A stretch of 64,000 nt of DNA from positions 62,001 to 126,000 of IMG/VR virus record IMGVR_UViG_3300027791_000007; one strand, 5' to 3'. Position 1 is the first letter of the stretch; the number at the start of each line of letters is the position of its first letter. Below are positions 14,157 to 23,589 of this stretch, piece after piece. The notes beneath the pieces were generated by a model. That model did not search any database. It was not told the origin of the DNA and saw nothing but the letters and a program-made list of their open reading frames with translations. This DNA comes from a virus. The translations under genes were made by a program, and so were the position numbers.

Positions 14157-16577
14157 TTAACCTTTCATCAAGTCTGTGACGGATTTGGTACTCCAAAACT
14201 TACACGACCAATATCCTGCTGTAGTCTTATCTTTTTTCTGATCGCAATTGTGTCTTGCACGAAAATTCTTTCTCGCTTGTGGGTCATCTCGTTTGATTGA
14301 CATATTTGGGTCACCAAACTCTACCTTCACAACATTGCCCTTATCGTTCTTTACATAAACTTTGTACTTTTTGACATCACCCTTTGTTGGATTATTTAGT
14401 TCTTTGCCTTCAGCATCTTCTGTATATTCACCCCAATCATTCATTTTCTTAAATTCAGTAAATGATGCGGCAAGTTTAGTTATTGCTTTTCTTCTTGAGA
14501 ATTTTGTTTGGCCTGATTTACCCTTTTTGGGGATTAGTAAATTAGGTAATTTTTTGTCTTTCTTTAGAGTTGATTTCTCTTCCATATCTGTTGATTCTGG
14601 TACACAGTTAGGAACTTGTTTTCCACCCTTATTCTTCATACCAACTTGTTTGTAACCATCCCAACATGGGCCTGTATCAGACTTTAATGATTCCTCATCA
14701 AAGTTATCAGCACAATCATCACAACAACCAACCTTTTCTAACATTGATTCCTTGACTTCTTGTAGTTTCCACCACCAATCTTCACCATGTCTTAATTGAT
14801 AGTTTGCACGAACAACTTGACTTTCAAACCACTCATTAACTTGGCCTGGTGTTACTTTCTTAGTATGATCTGCATAGTCTTTACCAATTTCATATGATTC
14901 TGCTTTTTTCTTCTTCTTATATCCACCTTGTGAAATGTCTTTTTGTAAATCTGGGTCTGCTTTACCACCAGTTAACATAGAATTAACTCTTGCAAATGCC
15001 CACTGTTGTGGGGTTGTGCCTGGGCGATGTCCACCTTTCCATGCAGCCAGTCCTCTGTCATATGACTTTTTAAGAATACCATATGGAACACCACTCTGTT
15101 TTGATTTGTTTACAAGTCCTTCAATCTTTTCGTCTAACTGTACTGATTCAGTATATGGGATTTGTTTAAGACCTCGTTCTTTTTCTACTTGTTTATTTGC
15201 TTTGTCAAGTATAGATGATATATCAGAACCATCAAATGCAATAGGTTTTGTTGGGTCACCAGTTATCCACCCCTTTTCCTTTGACTTTTTATCATCTACT
15301 TGGCCTGGATAATGTTTGAAATCTTCTTTTTTATCTCCAAACATCTGTTTAAACTTTTTAGTATACTGTGATGGTTTGGTATCAGCATCTTTATCGCCTG
15401 GAGCATTGTCTCTACTTCCACCTTTTGCAAAATGTCTTGCACGAGCAAGTTTAGTAGATTTTGACATTTCATCTCCTTCGGAATCTTTTGAGTAATACTT
15501 TGCTGGTTGTGTACCCTTTACATCTTTAACATCACCCTTGACTTGTTTTGTCTTTGTAATCTTCTTAGGTTCTTCTCTAAGTCTTGGTTCTCTACGATTA
15601 ACAGATGGGTCTTCCATTTTAAGATTTGATGGGTCATTGTTCATAGGATCATTATCTTTGTGTCCTACGTCCATACCCTTAATTACCTTATCACCCATAA
15701 CTCTGCGAGCCTTGTTCCTAGAAGAACGTCTTGCAATCTGTTCTGGTGTACCTTGATAATTTGCATACTCTTGTTTATAGTTTCTAACTTCTGTTAACCA
15801 TGCCTTATGTACTTTACCAGATGCATCGTTAAATGATATGTAATTAGTTCCTCTTGATATAATTTTACCATCAATACCATTTGCACTAATCATTTCTCCA
15901 ACTAACCAGATTTTTCCAGTAAGATACTTATCTCTTAGAGTTTCATAGTCATCCATGTCACCCATGTCTTTTTCTTCTCTGATACCCATATATTTACGAA
16001 CATCATTGAATAATTTTCTTGCAGTTGTTTCATCAGAAGCAACTCCTTGTTTGAAGATATCAAAACTATTTGCAGTTGCAGCAGCTCTCATCTTAGATGC
16101 CGACATACCCTCAACACCCTCTGCATCTGGATCTCTTTCTCCAGCAGAAATAACTTTGATTTCGTCAAAACCGTAATAACCGTGTTTCTTACCTTCTACA
16201 CCATTGTACTGATTTAGTAGTCTTTCAAACTCTTTTACTCTATCAGAACCAGCAATCATAGTGATTGACTTATATCCTAGTCCATGCAATCTAACAGCAA
16301 TGTCAAATACATTTCTTATTTTTGGATCTGCAACAATATTCTTAGAATGTTTTTTGAATATCTTTCTCATATATGCAATCTTTAGTGCATACGGTAAAGG
16401 GTCTTTAGCAGGACTTTGAGACTGTGAAGCGAAAATAGAATACTCTCTAGAACCAGAAGAGGTCTTTGCAACCTTTAGTATTAGTTTCTCATGCCCAACC
16501 GTTGGTGGATTGAATCTACCGAAAGTAAACGTATGATTAAACTTAGCTTCGTTAAGTATTTGTTTAAATTTTTTCAT
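14157..16577 (-). CDS. Multidomain nucleotidyltransferase/HNH-like protein with capsid-targeting-like leader
   Basis: 806 aa. Residues 1-10 (MKKFKQILNE) form a leader of the T4 internal-protein type. Residues about 15-200 are a cytidylyltransferase-like Rossmann domain: GRFNPPTVGH (T26-x-G28-H29) and the second motif EGMSASKMR, usual for NMN/pantetheine adenylyl- or cytidylyltransferases. About 275-345 looks like an HNH-type segment (GHKDNDPMNNDPSNLK). About 500-550 has the DUF5824-like block YGILKKSYDRGLAAWKGGHRP, and the end is a Cys-containing block (FRARHNCDQ, YWSCKFWS). Likely a virion cargo polyprotein; overlaps the ligase-like gene by 4 bases. Confidence 0.7.
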   Translation of the reverse strand: MKKFKQILNEAKFNHTFTFGRFNPPTVGHEKLILKVAKTSSGSREYSIFASQSQSPAKDPLPYALKIAYMRKIFKKHSKNIVADPKIRNVFDIAVRLHGLGYKSITMIAGSDRVKEFERLLNQYNGVEGKKHGYYGFDEIKVISAGERDPDAEGVEGMSASKMRAAATANSFDIFKQGVASDETTARKLFNDVRKYMGIREEKDMGDMDDYETLRDKYLTGKIWLVGEMISANGIDGKIISRGTNYISFNDASGKVHKAWLTEVRNYKQEYANYQGTPEQIARRSSRNKARRVMGDKVIKGMDVGHKDNDPMNNDPSNLKMEDPSVNRREPRLREEPKKITKTKQVKGDVKDVKGTQPAKYYSKDSEGDEMSKSTKLARARHFAKGGSRDNAPGDKDADTKPSQYTKKFKQMFGDKKEDFKHYPGQVDDKKSKEKGWITGDPTKPIAFDGSDISSILDKANKQVEKERGLKQIPYTESVQLDEKIEGLVNKSKQSGVPYGILKKSYDRGLAAWKGGHRPGTTPQQWAFARVNSMLTGGKADPDLQKDISQGGYKKKKKAESYEIGKDYADHTKKVTPGQVNEWFESQVVRANYQLRHGEDWWWKLQEVKESMLEKVGCCDDCADNFDEESLKSDTGPCWDGYKQVGMKNKGGKQVPNCVPESTDMEEKSTLKKDKKLPNLLIPKKGKSGQTKFSRRKAITKLAASFTEFKKMNDWGEYTEDAEGKELNNPTKGDVKKYKVYVKNDKGNVVKVEFGDPNMSIKRDDPQARKNFRARHNCDQKKDKTTAGYWSCKFWSTKSVTDLMKG

Positions 16578-17821
16578 TTATCCCATGCCTTTATAGCGGT
16601 AAAGTTGTTAAACGAGAACTCCATTCTGTCCACTAATTTAACTGCATTTCCACTAACTCTATCAATAGCAACATAACCTTCTGGGTTAGTTACTTTAAAT
16701 CCATTACTAGTCTTAATAAAGGTATTTGTTAATCCCTTTACACTATTTAGTTTATTCACAATTTCTGCTTTAGCATCAACTAGATAGTTCTGAAACTCTA
16801 GAGTTAAGGTTAATACGTTTGTAAATTTCTTGACTTCTCGTACATATTCTTTTTGCAAATTCTTGTATTTTTCTTTACCAGCAACCGACTTTACTTTATC
16901 AATATTCTTCTGCAATGCCATCTCTACATGTTTTGCATATCCTATAGCATGTTGTCTGGGGTTAGATATTGTCTCTCCAGCCCTAACTTTAGTATTATTA
17001 TATGTTTTTAATCCAGCACTAGCAAGTTGTCCAGTAAACAACTCTTGTAGTTTTAAAAACGATTTCAACTGGTTTGAATTAATCTTTTGAAAAGTCTTTC
17101 CAGTTTGTGACAGTAGAGCAGTTACTTTTTCTGTCTCTTTTGAATTAAATGTCGCACTTCCAGACACATCCTTATAGGTTGCATCATCCATCCACACAGA
17201 GGACGGTTTATTTAAACTTGATATGTTCGCACCAAATGATGCTTTCATTGATTGTAAATCACTTCCAGTATAAGTTGTATGCCAAACTACACCGATTTTT
17301 GATTTGTTTATTGTATTTCCTATGTCACTATCCACTGGTACTGCATATACAATAGTATTAGGCTGAAAAGTATAACACTTTTCGCCACCAATTGTTGTGG
17401 TGTCAACATCATCGGTGAACATGAGGTCTCCTTGAAGAACTCCTTTGATACCCAATTTAGAAAATTCTGTAAATGCAATCTTAAACTTAGAATTAAGAGC
17501 TCCAGATAATTTATCATCATCTATCTCCTTTATTGATTTGTATAGTTTTGGTTCAGCATTAAATACAGACTTCTTTGCAACAAAGAACTTATTATCAGAA
17601 GGGTCGATGCCAGAAAAGATTGCAGGCGCACCATCCCACTTAACAGTCATTGAAATAGATGAACGAGAGTTACCAGCAAGCATATCTCTTAATGAACGTA
17701 GGAAGTTAATTGCAGCTCTACCACCGTCAACTCCGTAGTTGAGAATTTCATCCTCTAGATGTTCTAGGTGTAAATTCTTACCACCCTTATCTTCTGTAAG
17801 TAGTTGATTAAATGTTTTCAT
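16574..17821 (-). CDS. Putative ligase-fold covalent nucleotidyltransferase (DUF6267-like) with leader
   Basis: 415 aa. The leader MKTFNQLLTE (cut predicted after E10) is very close in form to T4 internal-protein leaders. The motif VKWDGAPA places K61-x-D63-G64 as motif I of the DNA/RNA ligase and capping-enzyme superfamily. LQGDL (131-133 region) fits motif III, and EGYV (381-384) plus KLV (near 395) fit motifs IV and V. The gap between III and IV is unusually long. If correct, it binds ATP covalently and acts on nucleic acid. It overlaps both neighbours by ATGA. Family naming is from memory; the chemistry is inferred. Confidence 0.6.
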   Translation of the reverse strand: MKTFNQLLTEDKGGKNLHLEHLEDEILNYGVDGGRAAINFLRSLRDMLAGNSRSSISMTVKWDGAPAIFSGIDPSDNKFFVAKKSVFNAEPKLYKSIKEIDDDKLSGALNSKFKIAFTEFSKLGIKGVLQGDLMFTDDVDTTTIGGEKCYTFQPNTIVYAVPVDSDIGNTINKSKIGVVWHTTYTGSDLQSMKASFGANISSLNKPSSVWMDDATYKDVSGSATFNSKETEKVTALLSQTGKTFQKINSNQLKSFLKLQELFTGQLASAGLKTYNNTKVRAGETISNPRQHAIGYAKHVEMALQKNIDKVKSVAGKEKYKNLQKEYVREVKKFTNVLTLTLEFQNYLVDAKAEIVNKLNSVKGLTNTFIKTSNGFKVTNPEGYVAIDRVSGNAVKLVDRMEFSFNNFTAIKAWDK

Positions 17822-17961
17822 TTGGTATACGCCTTATAGCCTGTGCCAGTTTCTCTATTGTGCCACCTTTTATGCCAGGCCCAATTACTAATTCTACCAC
17901 ACTTAGTTTCTACCATACGATAGAATTTGTCAAGTACTTTTATTTTTAAACTTATCTTCAT
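17818..17961 (-). CDS. 47-aa basic, Trp-containing small protein
   Basis: ATG at 17961 overlaps the TGA of the upstream 451-aa gene as ATGA, and its own TGA overlaps the next ATG (17821) the same way. The ORF fills the whole gap exactly. The product is basic (CGRISNWAWHKRWHNRETG) with three Trp, no membrane segment. The double coupling strongly supports coding. It has no recognised family. Confidence 0.7.
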   Translation of the reverse strand: MKISLKIKVLDKFYRMVETKCGRISNWAWHKRWHNRETGTGYKAYTK

Positions 17962-19313
17962 TTTTGTAATCCATTGTATTTTACAGCAAGACTGAATTGC
18001 CCCAACTTCTTCTGTCCAGCATTTCCAGACTTATTTGTTCTAATTGACATATTCATAGTTAACTTGTCTTGTCCAGATTTCAACTCTATAAACCAACTTT
18101 GTTTAGATGATTTACTAGAATATGCTTTAACAAACTGTACTTGTGGTAAAAATACTCCAAGGGCATCTTTGTCTGTTACTTCCTCATACTTGTCACCAAT
18201 TGCTTTGATAACTAAAGTAGGAACATCTGGAGCATCCCTCAATACTTCATGTCGAATATAATCTACGGTTTTCTCTTTATTCTTATTAAATAAGTCAATA
18301 ACACCATTTCTCATAATTTCTAGATACTGATTGTAATACAACTCATATTCTTTATTATTCTTTTGGTCAAATTTTCTTAAAGCATTAACAGTTTTAAGTG
18401 TGCCTGATCTTTGTCTATATTGATTTTCTGCTGGGAAATCTGGTATTTTTGAATATATTTGAGAATACACCGTTTTCATTAATGTATCATGTATTCTTTT
18501 TTCTTTGAATACATCAAAAATCTTTGTAGTATATGTGTTAAGTTGTGGTTCAGAAGTTTTCTTTCCACCAGCTTTTAAACTCACACCTAATATACTTTTA
18601 TCGGCATACATTAAAAACATATCGCCTGGGTGTCCACTTGGAACACCAGAAGGTTTTTGACGATATCCCCAAAATACACTTTGAATAGGTTTGTCGTTAT
18701 GTTGATCTGTTAAGAATTTTGTTATTGCAATTGCATTAGTCATCTTATCTTCAAACTTAGATGATGTATCTGCTTTATTAATTGTCTCTTGAGCGGCTTG
18801 TAAGTCTTTACTACCAATACATTTAAGACTTTTGATATCCATGTCTAATAGATATTTATGAAATGCTTGTGTGTCTCTAGGTGTATATTTTGTTTCAAAT
18901 GCAATACAAGGAAATAGTTCTGTTATACTTGCATTAAGGGTAGTTTCTGCCATACCACCAGAAATAGGTTTCACAAAGATACGAAACTTCTTACCTTCAT
19001 GTTCACCATCAATTGGGTCAACACTTGATTGAGCAGTTCCTAACTGTGCCTGAATACCAGCTTGATTAAGATTCCTTAGAATCTCATCTCTATCCGTTTC
19101 TCTATCTTTTGAACGAACAATTATTACATCTCTAGAAGTAGAAGATTGTCTCTCATTCTTCTCGAAATCAAGTCCTCTAAAAATATCTACTGGTAATGTT
19201 GTTTGTTCTGATAAGAAATACTCCTCCACCAAATCAAGTTTAGGTTTATATGTAGATGCTCTACGCCTAACTTGTTGAACGGATTTCTTTAGTAATGACA
19301 TCAGTTTCCCCAT
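17958..19313 (-). CDS. Hypothetical with possible PD-(D/E)xK-like core (late)
   Basis: 451 aa. Residues about 30-45 (EEYFLSEQTTLPVDIF) recall the N-terminal processing region of T4 Alt, with L-S-E as a possible gp21 site. About residues 228-248 read GHPGDMFLMY...LGVSLKAGG, which fits a degenerate nuclease core (D then S-x-K in place of D/E-x-K). No other catalytic motif is certain. It opens the large late operon of ligase-like and nucleotidyltransferase-like genes behind the promoter at 19333. Function unknown; a virion-packaged nuclease-fold protein is a hypothesis. Confidence 0.6.
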   Translation of the reverse strand: MGKLMSLLKKSVQQVRRRASTYKPKLDLVEEYFLSEQTTLPVDIFRGLDFEKNERQSSTSRDVIIVRSKDRETDRDEILRNLNQAGIQAQLGTAQSSVDPIDGEHEGKKFRIFVKPISGGMAETTLNASITELFPCIAFETKYTPRDTQAFHKYLLDMDIKSLKCIGSKDLQAAQETINKADTSSKFEDKMTNAIAITKFLTDQHNDKPIQSVFWGYRQKPSGVPSGHPGDMFLMYADKSILGVSLKAGGKKTSEPQLNTYTTKIFDVFKEKRIHDTLMKTVYSQIYSKIPDFPAENQYRQRSGTLKTVNALRKFDQKNNKEYELYYNQYLEIMRNGVIDLFNKNKEKTVDYIRHEVLRDAPDVPTLVIKAIGDKYEEVTDKDALGVFLPQVQFVKAYSSKSSKQSWFIELKSGQDKLTMNMSIRTNKSGNAGQKKLGQFSLAVKYNGLQK

Positions 19314-19332
19314 TTAAATATAGTTACATTGT

Positions 19333-19340
19333 TATTTATA
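19333..19340 (-). promoter_or_regulatory. T4-type late promoter
   Basis: Exact TATAAATA on the minus strand between tRNA-Arg and the 451-aa gene; predicted start about 19327, ATG at 19313. It marks the switch from the replication block to the late block. Confidence 0.75.
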
Positions 19341-19354
19341 AGAAACATTTAGTT

Positions 19355-19431
19355 TGGCCTGCTCGGTAGGAGTCGAACCTACGACCTATTGCTTAGAAGG
19401 CAATTGCTCTATCCAGCTGAGCTACGAGCAG
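19355..19431 (-). tRNA. tRNA-Arg (anticodon UCU)
   Basis: 77 bases with encoded CCA. The acceptor stem CTGCTCG/CGAGCAG pairs perfectly. D stem GCTC/GAGC; anticodon stem ATTGC/GCAAT with loop CTTCTAA, giving anticodon TCT; T stem GTAGG/CCTAC with loop TTCGACT. It lies directly behind the gp41 helicase gene and ahead of a late promoter. It reads AGA, a frequent codon in such AT-rich phages. Confidence 0.95.
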
Positions 19432-19440
19432 ATAACAAAC

Positions 19441-20844
19441 TTAAACTTTAAAGGTAGAAAATTTATCGTATTTTTGGTTCTGTCCTTTATCAAATATAGG
19501 TGTATCCTCGTCAATTTCTTGACCACTTTCCACTATGTCTTTCTGTTCGTTTAGATCAACATCACTTAGTTTCATCCTTGACCTATCAACACCTATCACA
19601 AACCTCTTGTTCATTGTAGGATCGTTGTATCGGTTCTTCAATTGTTTGACTACGATTTGGTTTAGTTCTTCAAGTTCTTCTGTAGAAATAAGCGCAAACA
19701 TGAAATCTGCTGTTGCAGGCAACCCAAACGATTCAGATGTATCCTCAAGCCCGACATCTGTTGAGGAGAATCCACTTCTTGTTGTCTGTGTTGCCGACAT
19801 GATTGGTAAATTATTCTCAACGGCAAGTCCTCTAAGTTCTTCTGCAACTGCTTTGATATACATGTAAGAATTGACATTCTGGGCTCCTTTAAACCTTGAC
19901 GATGCACATATATTTAGATAGTCTATAAATATAATATCTGGATTGAATGATTTCTTAATTGCAAGTTCTTTAATCAATCCTCTGAAATGAGCACTATTTG
20001 CACTTGCAGTAGGATATTCTTTAATAATTAACTTACCCTCTGTTTTACTTCGTATCTGTTCTACCTTATCCGTGAACATTGTCTTAGGTAAATCATGTAG
20101 TTCTTCCATAGTAACATTCATTAGGTTTGCATCAATACGTTCTGCAATACGTTCCTCTGCCATCTCTAAGGTGATGTATAATACATTCTTACCTTGTGAT
20201 AAACAGTTTGCAGCCATATGACACATAAACAAAGATTTACCAACACCAGTTCCAGCAAGACATATATTCAAAGTCTTTTGTGGTAAACCACCCTTTGTAA
20301 TCTTGTTAAAGAAGTCTAGGTCAAAAGGAATCTTAATTTCCTTCTTATGGTAAAACTCATATCTTGTTTCTCCATCGTCAAGATAATCGTGTCCTACAGA
20401 TTGGTCAAAACTTACAGCAAGAGCATCTCTCATTATTTCTGGAATTGCTTCTTGTGTTCTATCTCCATCTTTACCATCAATAATTGCAATACCGTCTACG
20501 ATTGCATTATATACTGCTTTATCTTTACAGAACTTTTCTGTAGTATTTACTAACCACTCTAAGTCCACTTCTGTTTCATTTAGATTCTGAATAAGAGCAA
20601 CAACTGATTTGTGTTCTGTATCAGTTAAGTCTCTTCTGTTTTCTAATTCAACTTCTAGAGAAACCTTAGTAGGGCGTTTTTTGTATTTGTCAACAAATTT
20701 GACAATTTCTTCAAATACAACTCTATCTTCTTTTAACTCAAAGTATTTTGGTTTGATGAAAGGAATAACCTTTCTACAAAAATCATCATTCGTTATTAGA
20801 TTCGATAATGTCGTTTTCTCGATTGTGTTGGTCAATTGTTCCAT
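19441..20844 (-). CDS. gp41: Replicative DNA helicase, T4 gp41-like (DnaB family)
   Basis: Hexameric helicase that unwinds DNA at the fork and partners the gp61 primase. 467 aa from the ATG at 20844, preceded by AGCAGGAAATA; an ATG seven codons upstream has no ribosome site. T4 gp41 is about 475 aa. Walker A GTGVGKS at about 198-204, Walker B-like DIIFIDYLN, and the DnaB-type SATQTTRSGF segment are clear. It overlaps the 3' end of the 120-aa gene by 59 bases. A sigma70-like promoter lies at 20946-20974. Confidence 0.93.
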   Translation of the reverse strand: MEQLTNTIEKTTLSNLITNDDFCRKVIPFIKPKYFELKEDRVVFEEIVKFVDKYKKRPTKVSLEVELENRRDLTDTEHKSVVALIQNLNETEVDLEWLVNTTEKFCKDKAVYNAIVDGIAIIDGKDGDRTQEAIPEIMRDALAVSFDQSVGHDYLDDGETRYEFYHKKEIKIPFDLDFFNKITKGGLPQKTLNICLAGTGVGKSLFMCHMAANCLSQGKNVLYITLEMAEERIAERIDANLMNVTMEELHDLPKTMFTDKVEQIRSKTEGKLIIKEYPTASANSAHFRGLIKELAIKKSFNPDIIFIDYLNICASSRFKGAQNVNSYMYIKAVAEELRGLAVENNLPIMSATQTTRSGFSSTDVGLEDTSESFGLPATADFMFALISTEELEELNQIVVKQLKNRYNDPTMNKRFVIGVDRSRMKLSDVDLNEQKDIVESGQEIDEDTPIFDKGQNQKYDKFSTFKV

Positions 20845-21148
20845 TATTATTTCCTGCTTGTTCATCTATAATTTCTACCAGTATGTCACCGATTTGTTTA
20901 AAAAACACTTCGTCAAACTGGGATTTGTCTAAACCATTATTATCTAATATATCATACTCGAAGCGAAAAGTCAAGTCTTTTTTTTCATCTGGTTCTCCTA
21001 AAGTCACTTTTCCGTATTTGTAAACTACACCTTTATACATTCCAGTATTAATACCAATACAAGTTGTGTCTGGATACTTTGGTGAGTTTAAGTAAACATA
21101 TCTCTTTTGATCAATTTTTATTTTTGCAGTTTCTTGTATATCAGACAT
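20786..21148 (-). CDS. Small protein between uvsX-side genes and gp41, possibly gp40-like
   Basis: 120 aa. The N-terminal two thirds form a compact beta-rich block (KRYVYLNSPKYPDTTCIGINTGMYKG), with an acidic Asn-rich tail (DEQAGNNNGTIDQHNREND). Its tail is read through the start of gp41 in another frame. In T4 the gene between uvsX and 41 is gene 40, a head-vertex assembly factor; position suggests the same here, but sequence similarity cannot be confirmed. It starts 8 bases before the end of the upstream oxygenase gene. Confidence 0.55.
   Translation of the reverse strand: MSDIQETAKIKIDQKRYVYLNSPKYPDTTCIGINTGMYKGVVYKYGKVTLGEPDEKKDLTFRFEYDILDNNGLDKSQFDEVFFKQIGDILVEIIDEQAGNNNGTIDQHNRENDIIESNNE
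20946..20974 (-). promoter_or_regulatory. Early sigma70-type promoter for gp41
   Basis: A-tract-GAC-TTGACT (20974-20969), 17-base spacer, TATATT (20951-20946) on the minus strand, inside the 120-aa gene and about 100 bases before gp41. Confidence 0.6.
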
Positions 21149-21689
21149 AATGTAAATAACTCCCCACGATATATTTTGGTGTGTCTATTGGTTTTTGTCC
21201 AGCATGTAACCAAGGCCACATTGGTGGAAATATAAGTAAAGAACCTTTCTTACATGGCGAACCTTTATTCATTAGGGGGAATGTTGTCATACCACCTACA
21301 TTGTCATCTAAGTACAAGAAGAATACTAAAAACCTTCTTGCATTTTCATAGTTGTTTACATCTACATGTGCTCTAAATTCATCTTTATCGTTTGGTAGAT
21401 ATCTTTTCATCCTCAAACCTTCAAGTCCATATTTATTAGGCCACATTTCTTTAGTAATACCAGCTTGCATTTTATAATCAGCAACTCTAGATAGAAGTAT
21501 TTTTTGAAGTTTTTCACTATCTTCTTTCCACTCATCATGCTCGTAAAGATGAATTTGTGTAAAGTCAGCAGTGCTTTGTTTAATATCTTCATAACAATTA
21601 CTACTCTTATCAAACTTTTCTTTTAGATAATTACAGTATTCTTCATCAATGACATTATCATGTCGTTTCACAAAACTCATCAAGTCCAT
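21141..21689 (-). CDS. 2-oxoglutarate/Fe(II) oxygenase (prolyl-hydroxylase type)
   Basis: 182 aa. Double-stranded beta-helix signature: iron ligands H-x-D in FRAHVDVNN, then the strand FLVFFLYLDDNVGGMTTF, and the distal His in PWLHAGQKP followed by a Lys/Tyr-containing strand for 2-oxoglutarate. This is the layout of P4H/PKHD hydroxylases. The start coincides with the end of the next oxygenase gene upstream. It is one of a tandem pair beside uvsX. Substrate (protein, nucleic acid or small molecule) unknown. Confidence 0.8.
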   Translation of the reverse strand: MDLMSFVKRHDNVIDEEYCNYLKEKFDKSSNCYEDIKQSTADFTQIHLYEHDEWKEDSEKLQKILLSRVADYKMQAGITKEMWPNKYGLEGLRMKRYLPNDKDEFRAHVDVNNYENARRFLVFFLYLDDNVGGMTTFPLMNKGSPCKKGSLLIFPPMWPWLHAGQKPIDTPKYIVGSYLHYV

Positions 21690-22204
21690 TATATCTTCCT
21701 AACTGTAAAATCTATAGCCATTCTTTTGTGGTCTGTTAGTATATCAGAAGCCGCATGTGGAATTGTAGAATCAAATAATGCAAAAGATGTTGGTTTGATA
21801 TAGTTAGAAACACCATCATGTGTAAAACCACCACCCCAACTTTCTTTCCAATCACTATTCACCACACCCAAGATTTTAATTACATTATCTTGTTTATTAT
21901 GGTCAGTGTGGATATTATCTTTTCGATTTTTATCCTTTATAGACAATCCACAAAAATATATTTCAGGCACAAAGAAATCTTTTCCTCCTGCTTCATATAT
22001 TTGTATTAACAACCCCATTGCAATACCAGCAAGTAGTGGATGTTTAGTGTCATCATTATCTATAATATCTAACTTTAGATGTTTTTCATCCAGCGATTTG
22101 CCCATTGGATATTTTAGATTCCAACTGTCATCGTTAGATGCAACATGTTTAATCATATCTAAGTAGAATGGACTACAACAATTATCTAAAATTTTAACCG
22201 CCAT
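21689..22204 (-). CDS. 2-oxoglutarate/Fe(II) oxygenase-like protein
   Basis: 171 aa. The core reads [20 protein letters not shown] (H-x-D ligands), then WGGGFTHDG, then [11 protein letters not shown] with the distal His, then RMAIDFTVR for the 2-oxoglutarate-binding Arg. It is shorter than the preceding oxygenase but of the same fold. It overlaps uvsX by 11 bases and the next oxygenase by one base, so the pair is co-translated with the recombinase. Function unknown. Confidence 0.75.
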   Translation of the reverse strand: MAVKILDNCCSPFYLDMIKHVASNDDSWNLKYPMGKSLDEKHLKLDIIDNDDTKHPLLAGIAMGLLIQIYEAGGKDFFVPEIYFCGLSIKDKNRKDNIHTDHNKQDNVIKILGVVNSDWKESWGGGFTHDGVSNYIKPTSFALFDSTIPHAASDILTDHKRMAIDFTVRKI

Positions 22205-23210
22205 ATTTAAACTCCTTTGAAGCAGCTTCTTCTAGTTTCTCCATAACTTCTTCTGTGAAATATTTCTCTGGATCACCTAAAACAGCTTTACCATATTGTT
22301 TTGTACCATCAGGCATTAAATACCTTGGCCCTTCTTTCTTGAAAACTTCATACTTTTCTGCAAGTTCAATCAATCCGTAATATTTATCTAGTCCAGTACT
22401 ATAACTCAATCTAACATCAACCATTTTGTTTTCAATAGTCAATCTTGATTTGTGATTCTTACAGTGAATAATATTACCGACAACATCTGTACCTTCTTTA
22501 TCTTTTCTTTTAGATAAGAAGATAATTGATGAGGCTGCATACTTCAATCCAGAACCACCACCCATTTCCTTAGTAGGAAACATAGAACCCATAGAGTCAT
22601 ATGTGTGATTTGTTACAATCATTGGGATACCAGCTTTACCAAGTTTCAAAGTCAACACTCTAAATGCAGCCTTAAGAACTTGTGCTCGTGTCATGTCTCT
22701 AGTTTCTTTTCCTGCTTCTGTATCCTCTACTTCCTTTGTAGTAGATAACATACCAAGTGAATCTAAACACATCATCATAGGACGTTTTACATCCACATCT
22801 TGCTGAGAAAATCTATCTGCAATTTTAATCGCTTGTGTTCTAAACTCTTGTACAGTAGTAACTGGCATCATAACCATCCTAGTTGGGTCAATACCCCTAT
22901 CAACTACCATCTGTTTAGTAATAGCACTTTCTGATTCAAAGTAAACTACACCACCATCTGGATTTGCATCCAAAAAGTTCTTTACCATTCCCATCAAAAA
23001 GAATGTCTTACCAGTTGCACTTTCACCAGCAAGAGCAGTAATTTTGTTTGCAGGCAATCCACCATACAAACTACCACTCAATAGTGCATTGAAAATGTAA
23101 CTACCAGTATCTACAAAGTTTTCTACGTCACCAGCGGCAACACCATCGGATACTAAATCAGCATACTCATTTCCAGTTATTTTAATTATGTCTTTTAAAA
23201 AATCATTCAT
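22194..23210 (-). CDS. uvsX: RecA-like recombinase UvsX
   Basis: Strand-exchange protein for recombination-dependent replication, loaded by UvsY. 338 aa, shorter than the T4 protein (about 390). Walker A GESATGKT at 62-69, followed by the RecA-type VVYFESES strand, [10 protein letters not shown] (Walker B) and [16 protein letters not shown] loop. The gene overlaps the MazG-like gene at its start by 8 bases. uvsY, uvsW, gp46 and gp47 are also present, so the recombination set is complete. Confidence 0.93.
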   Translation of the reverse strand: MNDFLKDIIKITGNEYADLVSDGVAAGDVENFVDTGSYIFNALLSGSLYGGLPANKITALAGESATGKTFFLMGMVKNFLDANPDGGVVYFESESAITKQMVVDRGIDPTRMVMMPVTTVQEFRTQAIKIADRFSQQDVDVKRPMMMCLDSLGMLSTTKEVEDTEAGKETRDMTRAQVLKAAFRVLTLKLGKAGIPMIVTNHTYDSMGSMFPTKEMGGGSGLKYAASSIIFLSKRKDKEGTDVVGNIIHCKNHKSRLTIENKMVDVRLSYSTGLDKYYGLIELAEKYEVFKKEGPRYLMPDGTKQYGKAVLGDPEKYFTEEVMEKLEEAASKEFKYGG

Positions 23211-23583
23211 AAATCACTCCTTCTAAATTAGGTTCTTCATAATTTGGGCCTTTCATGACCTTACCATCTTTTCGATACATGGGTTGACCATCTTCACCTA
23301 ATTTTGTCATATTAGATCGTTGAACCTCATCAAAACATTTGTCTAAGTCTAATCCAAATGTATGTCCAGCACCATAAACGACATATAAAATATCAGTTAA
23401 TGCATCTGCCACATCTACAAGTGTACCACTTTCGCAAGCTTCTTCTAGTTCATTCAGTTCTTCTCGTATTAAATCAATCCTCAAATCCACTTCTTCATCT
23501 GTTGGCCATTGAGGATTTTCTCGTATTTTCTGCTTGAAAGCAGACATAAAGTTTTCGACTTTGTTAAAGTTTGTTTGATTCAT
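23203..23583 (-). CDS. MazG-superfamily nucleotide pyrophosphohydrolase
   Basis: 126 aa. The all-alpha NTP-PPase signature is clear: [15 protein letters not shown] (E-x2-E acidic pair) and [15 protein letters not shown] (E/D-x2-D). It is followed by a conserved tail with [19 protein letters not shown] as in phage MazG/PRA-PH-like proteins. Such enzymes hydrolyse NTPs or dNTPs to monophosphates; phage versions have been linked to clearing (p)ppGpp or non-canonical dNTPs. It has its own sigma70-like promoter and heads the uvsX operon. Confidence 0.85.
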   Translation of the reverse strand: MNQTNFNKVENFMSAFKQKIRENPQWPTDEEVDLRIDLIREELNELEEACESGTLVDVADALTDILYVVYGAGHTFGLDLDKCFDEVQRSNMTKLGEDGQPMYRKDGKVMKGPNYEEPNLEGVIYE

Positions 23584-23589
23584 TTGTAG

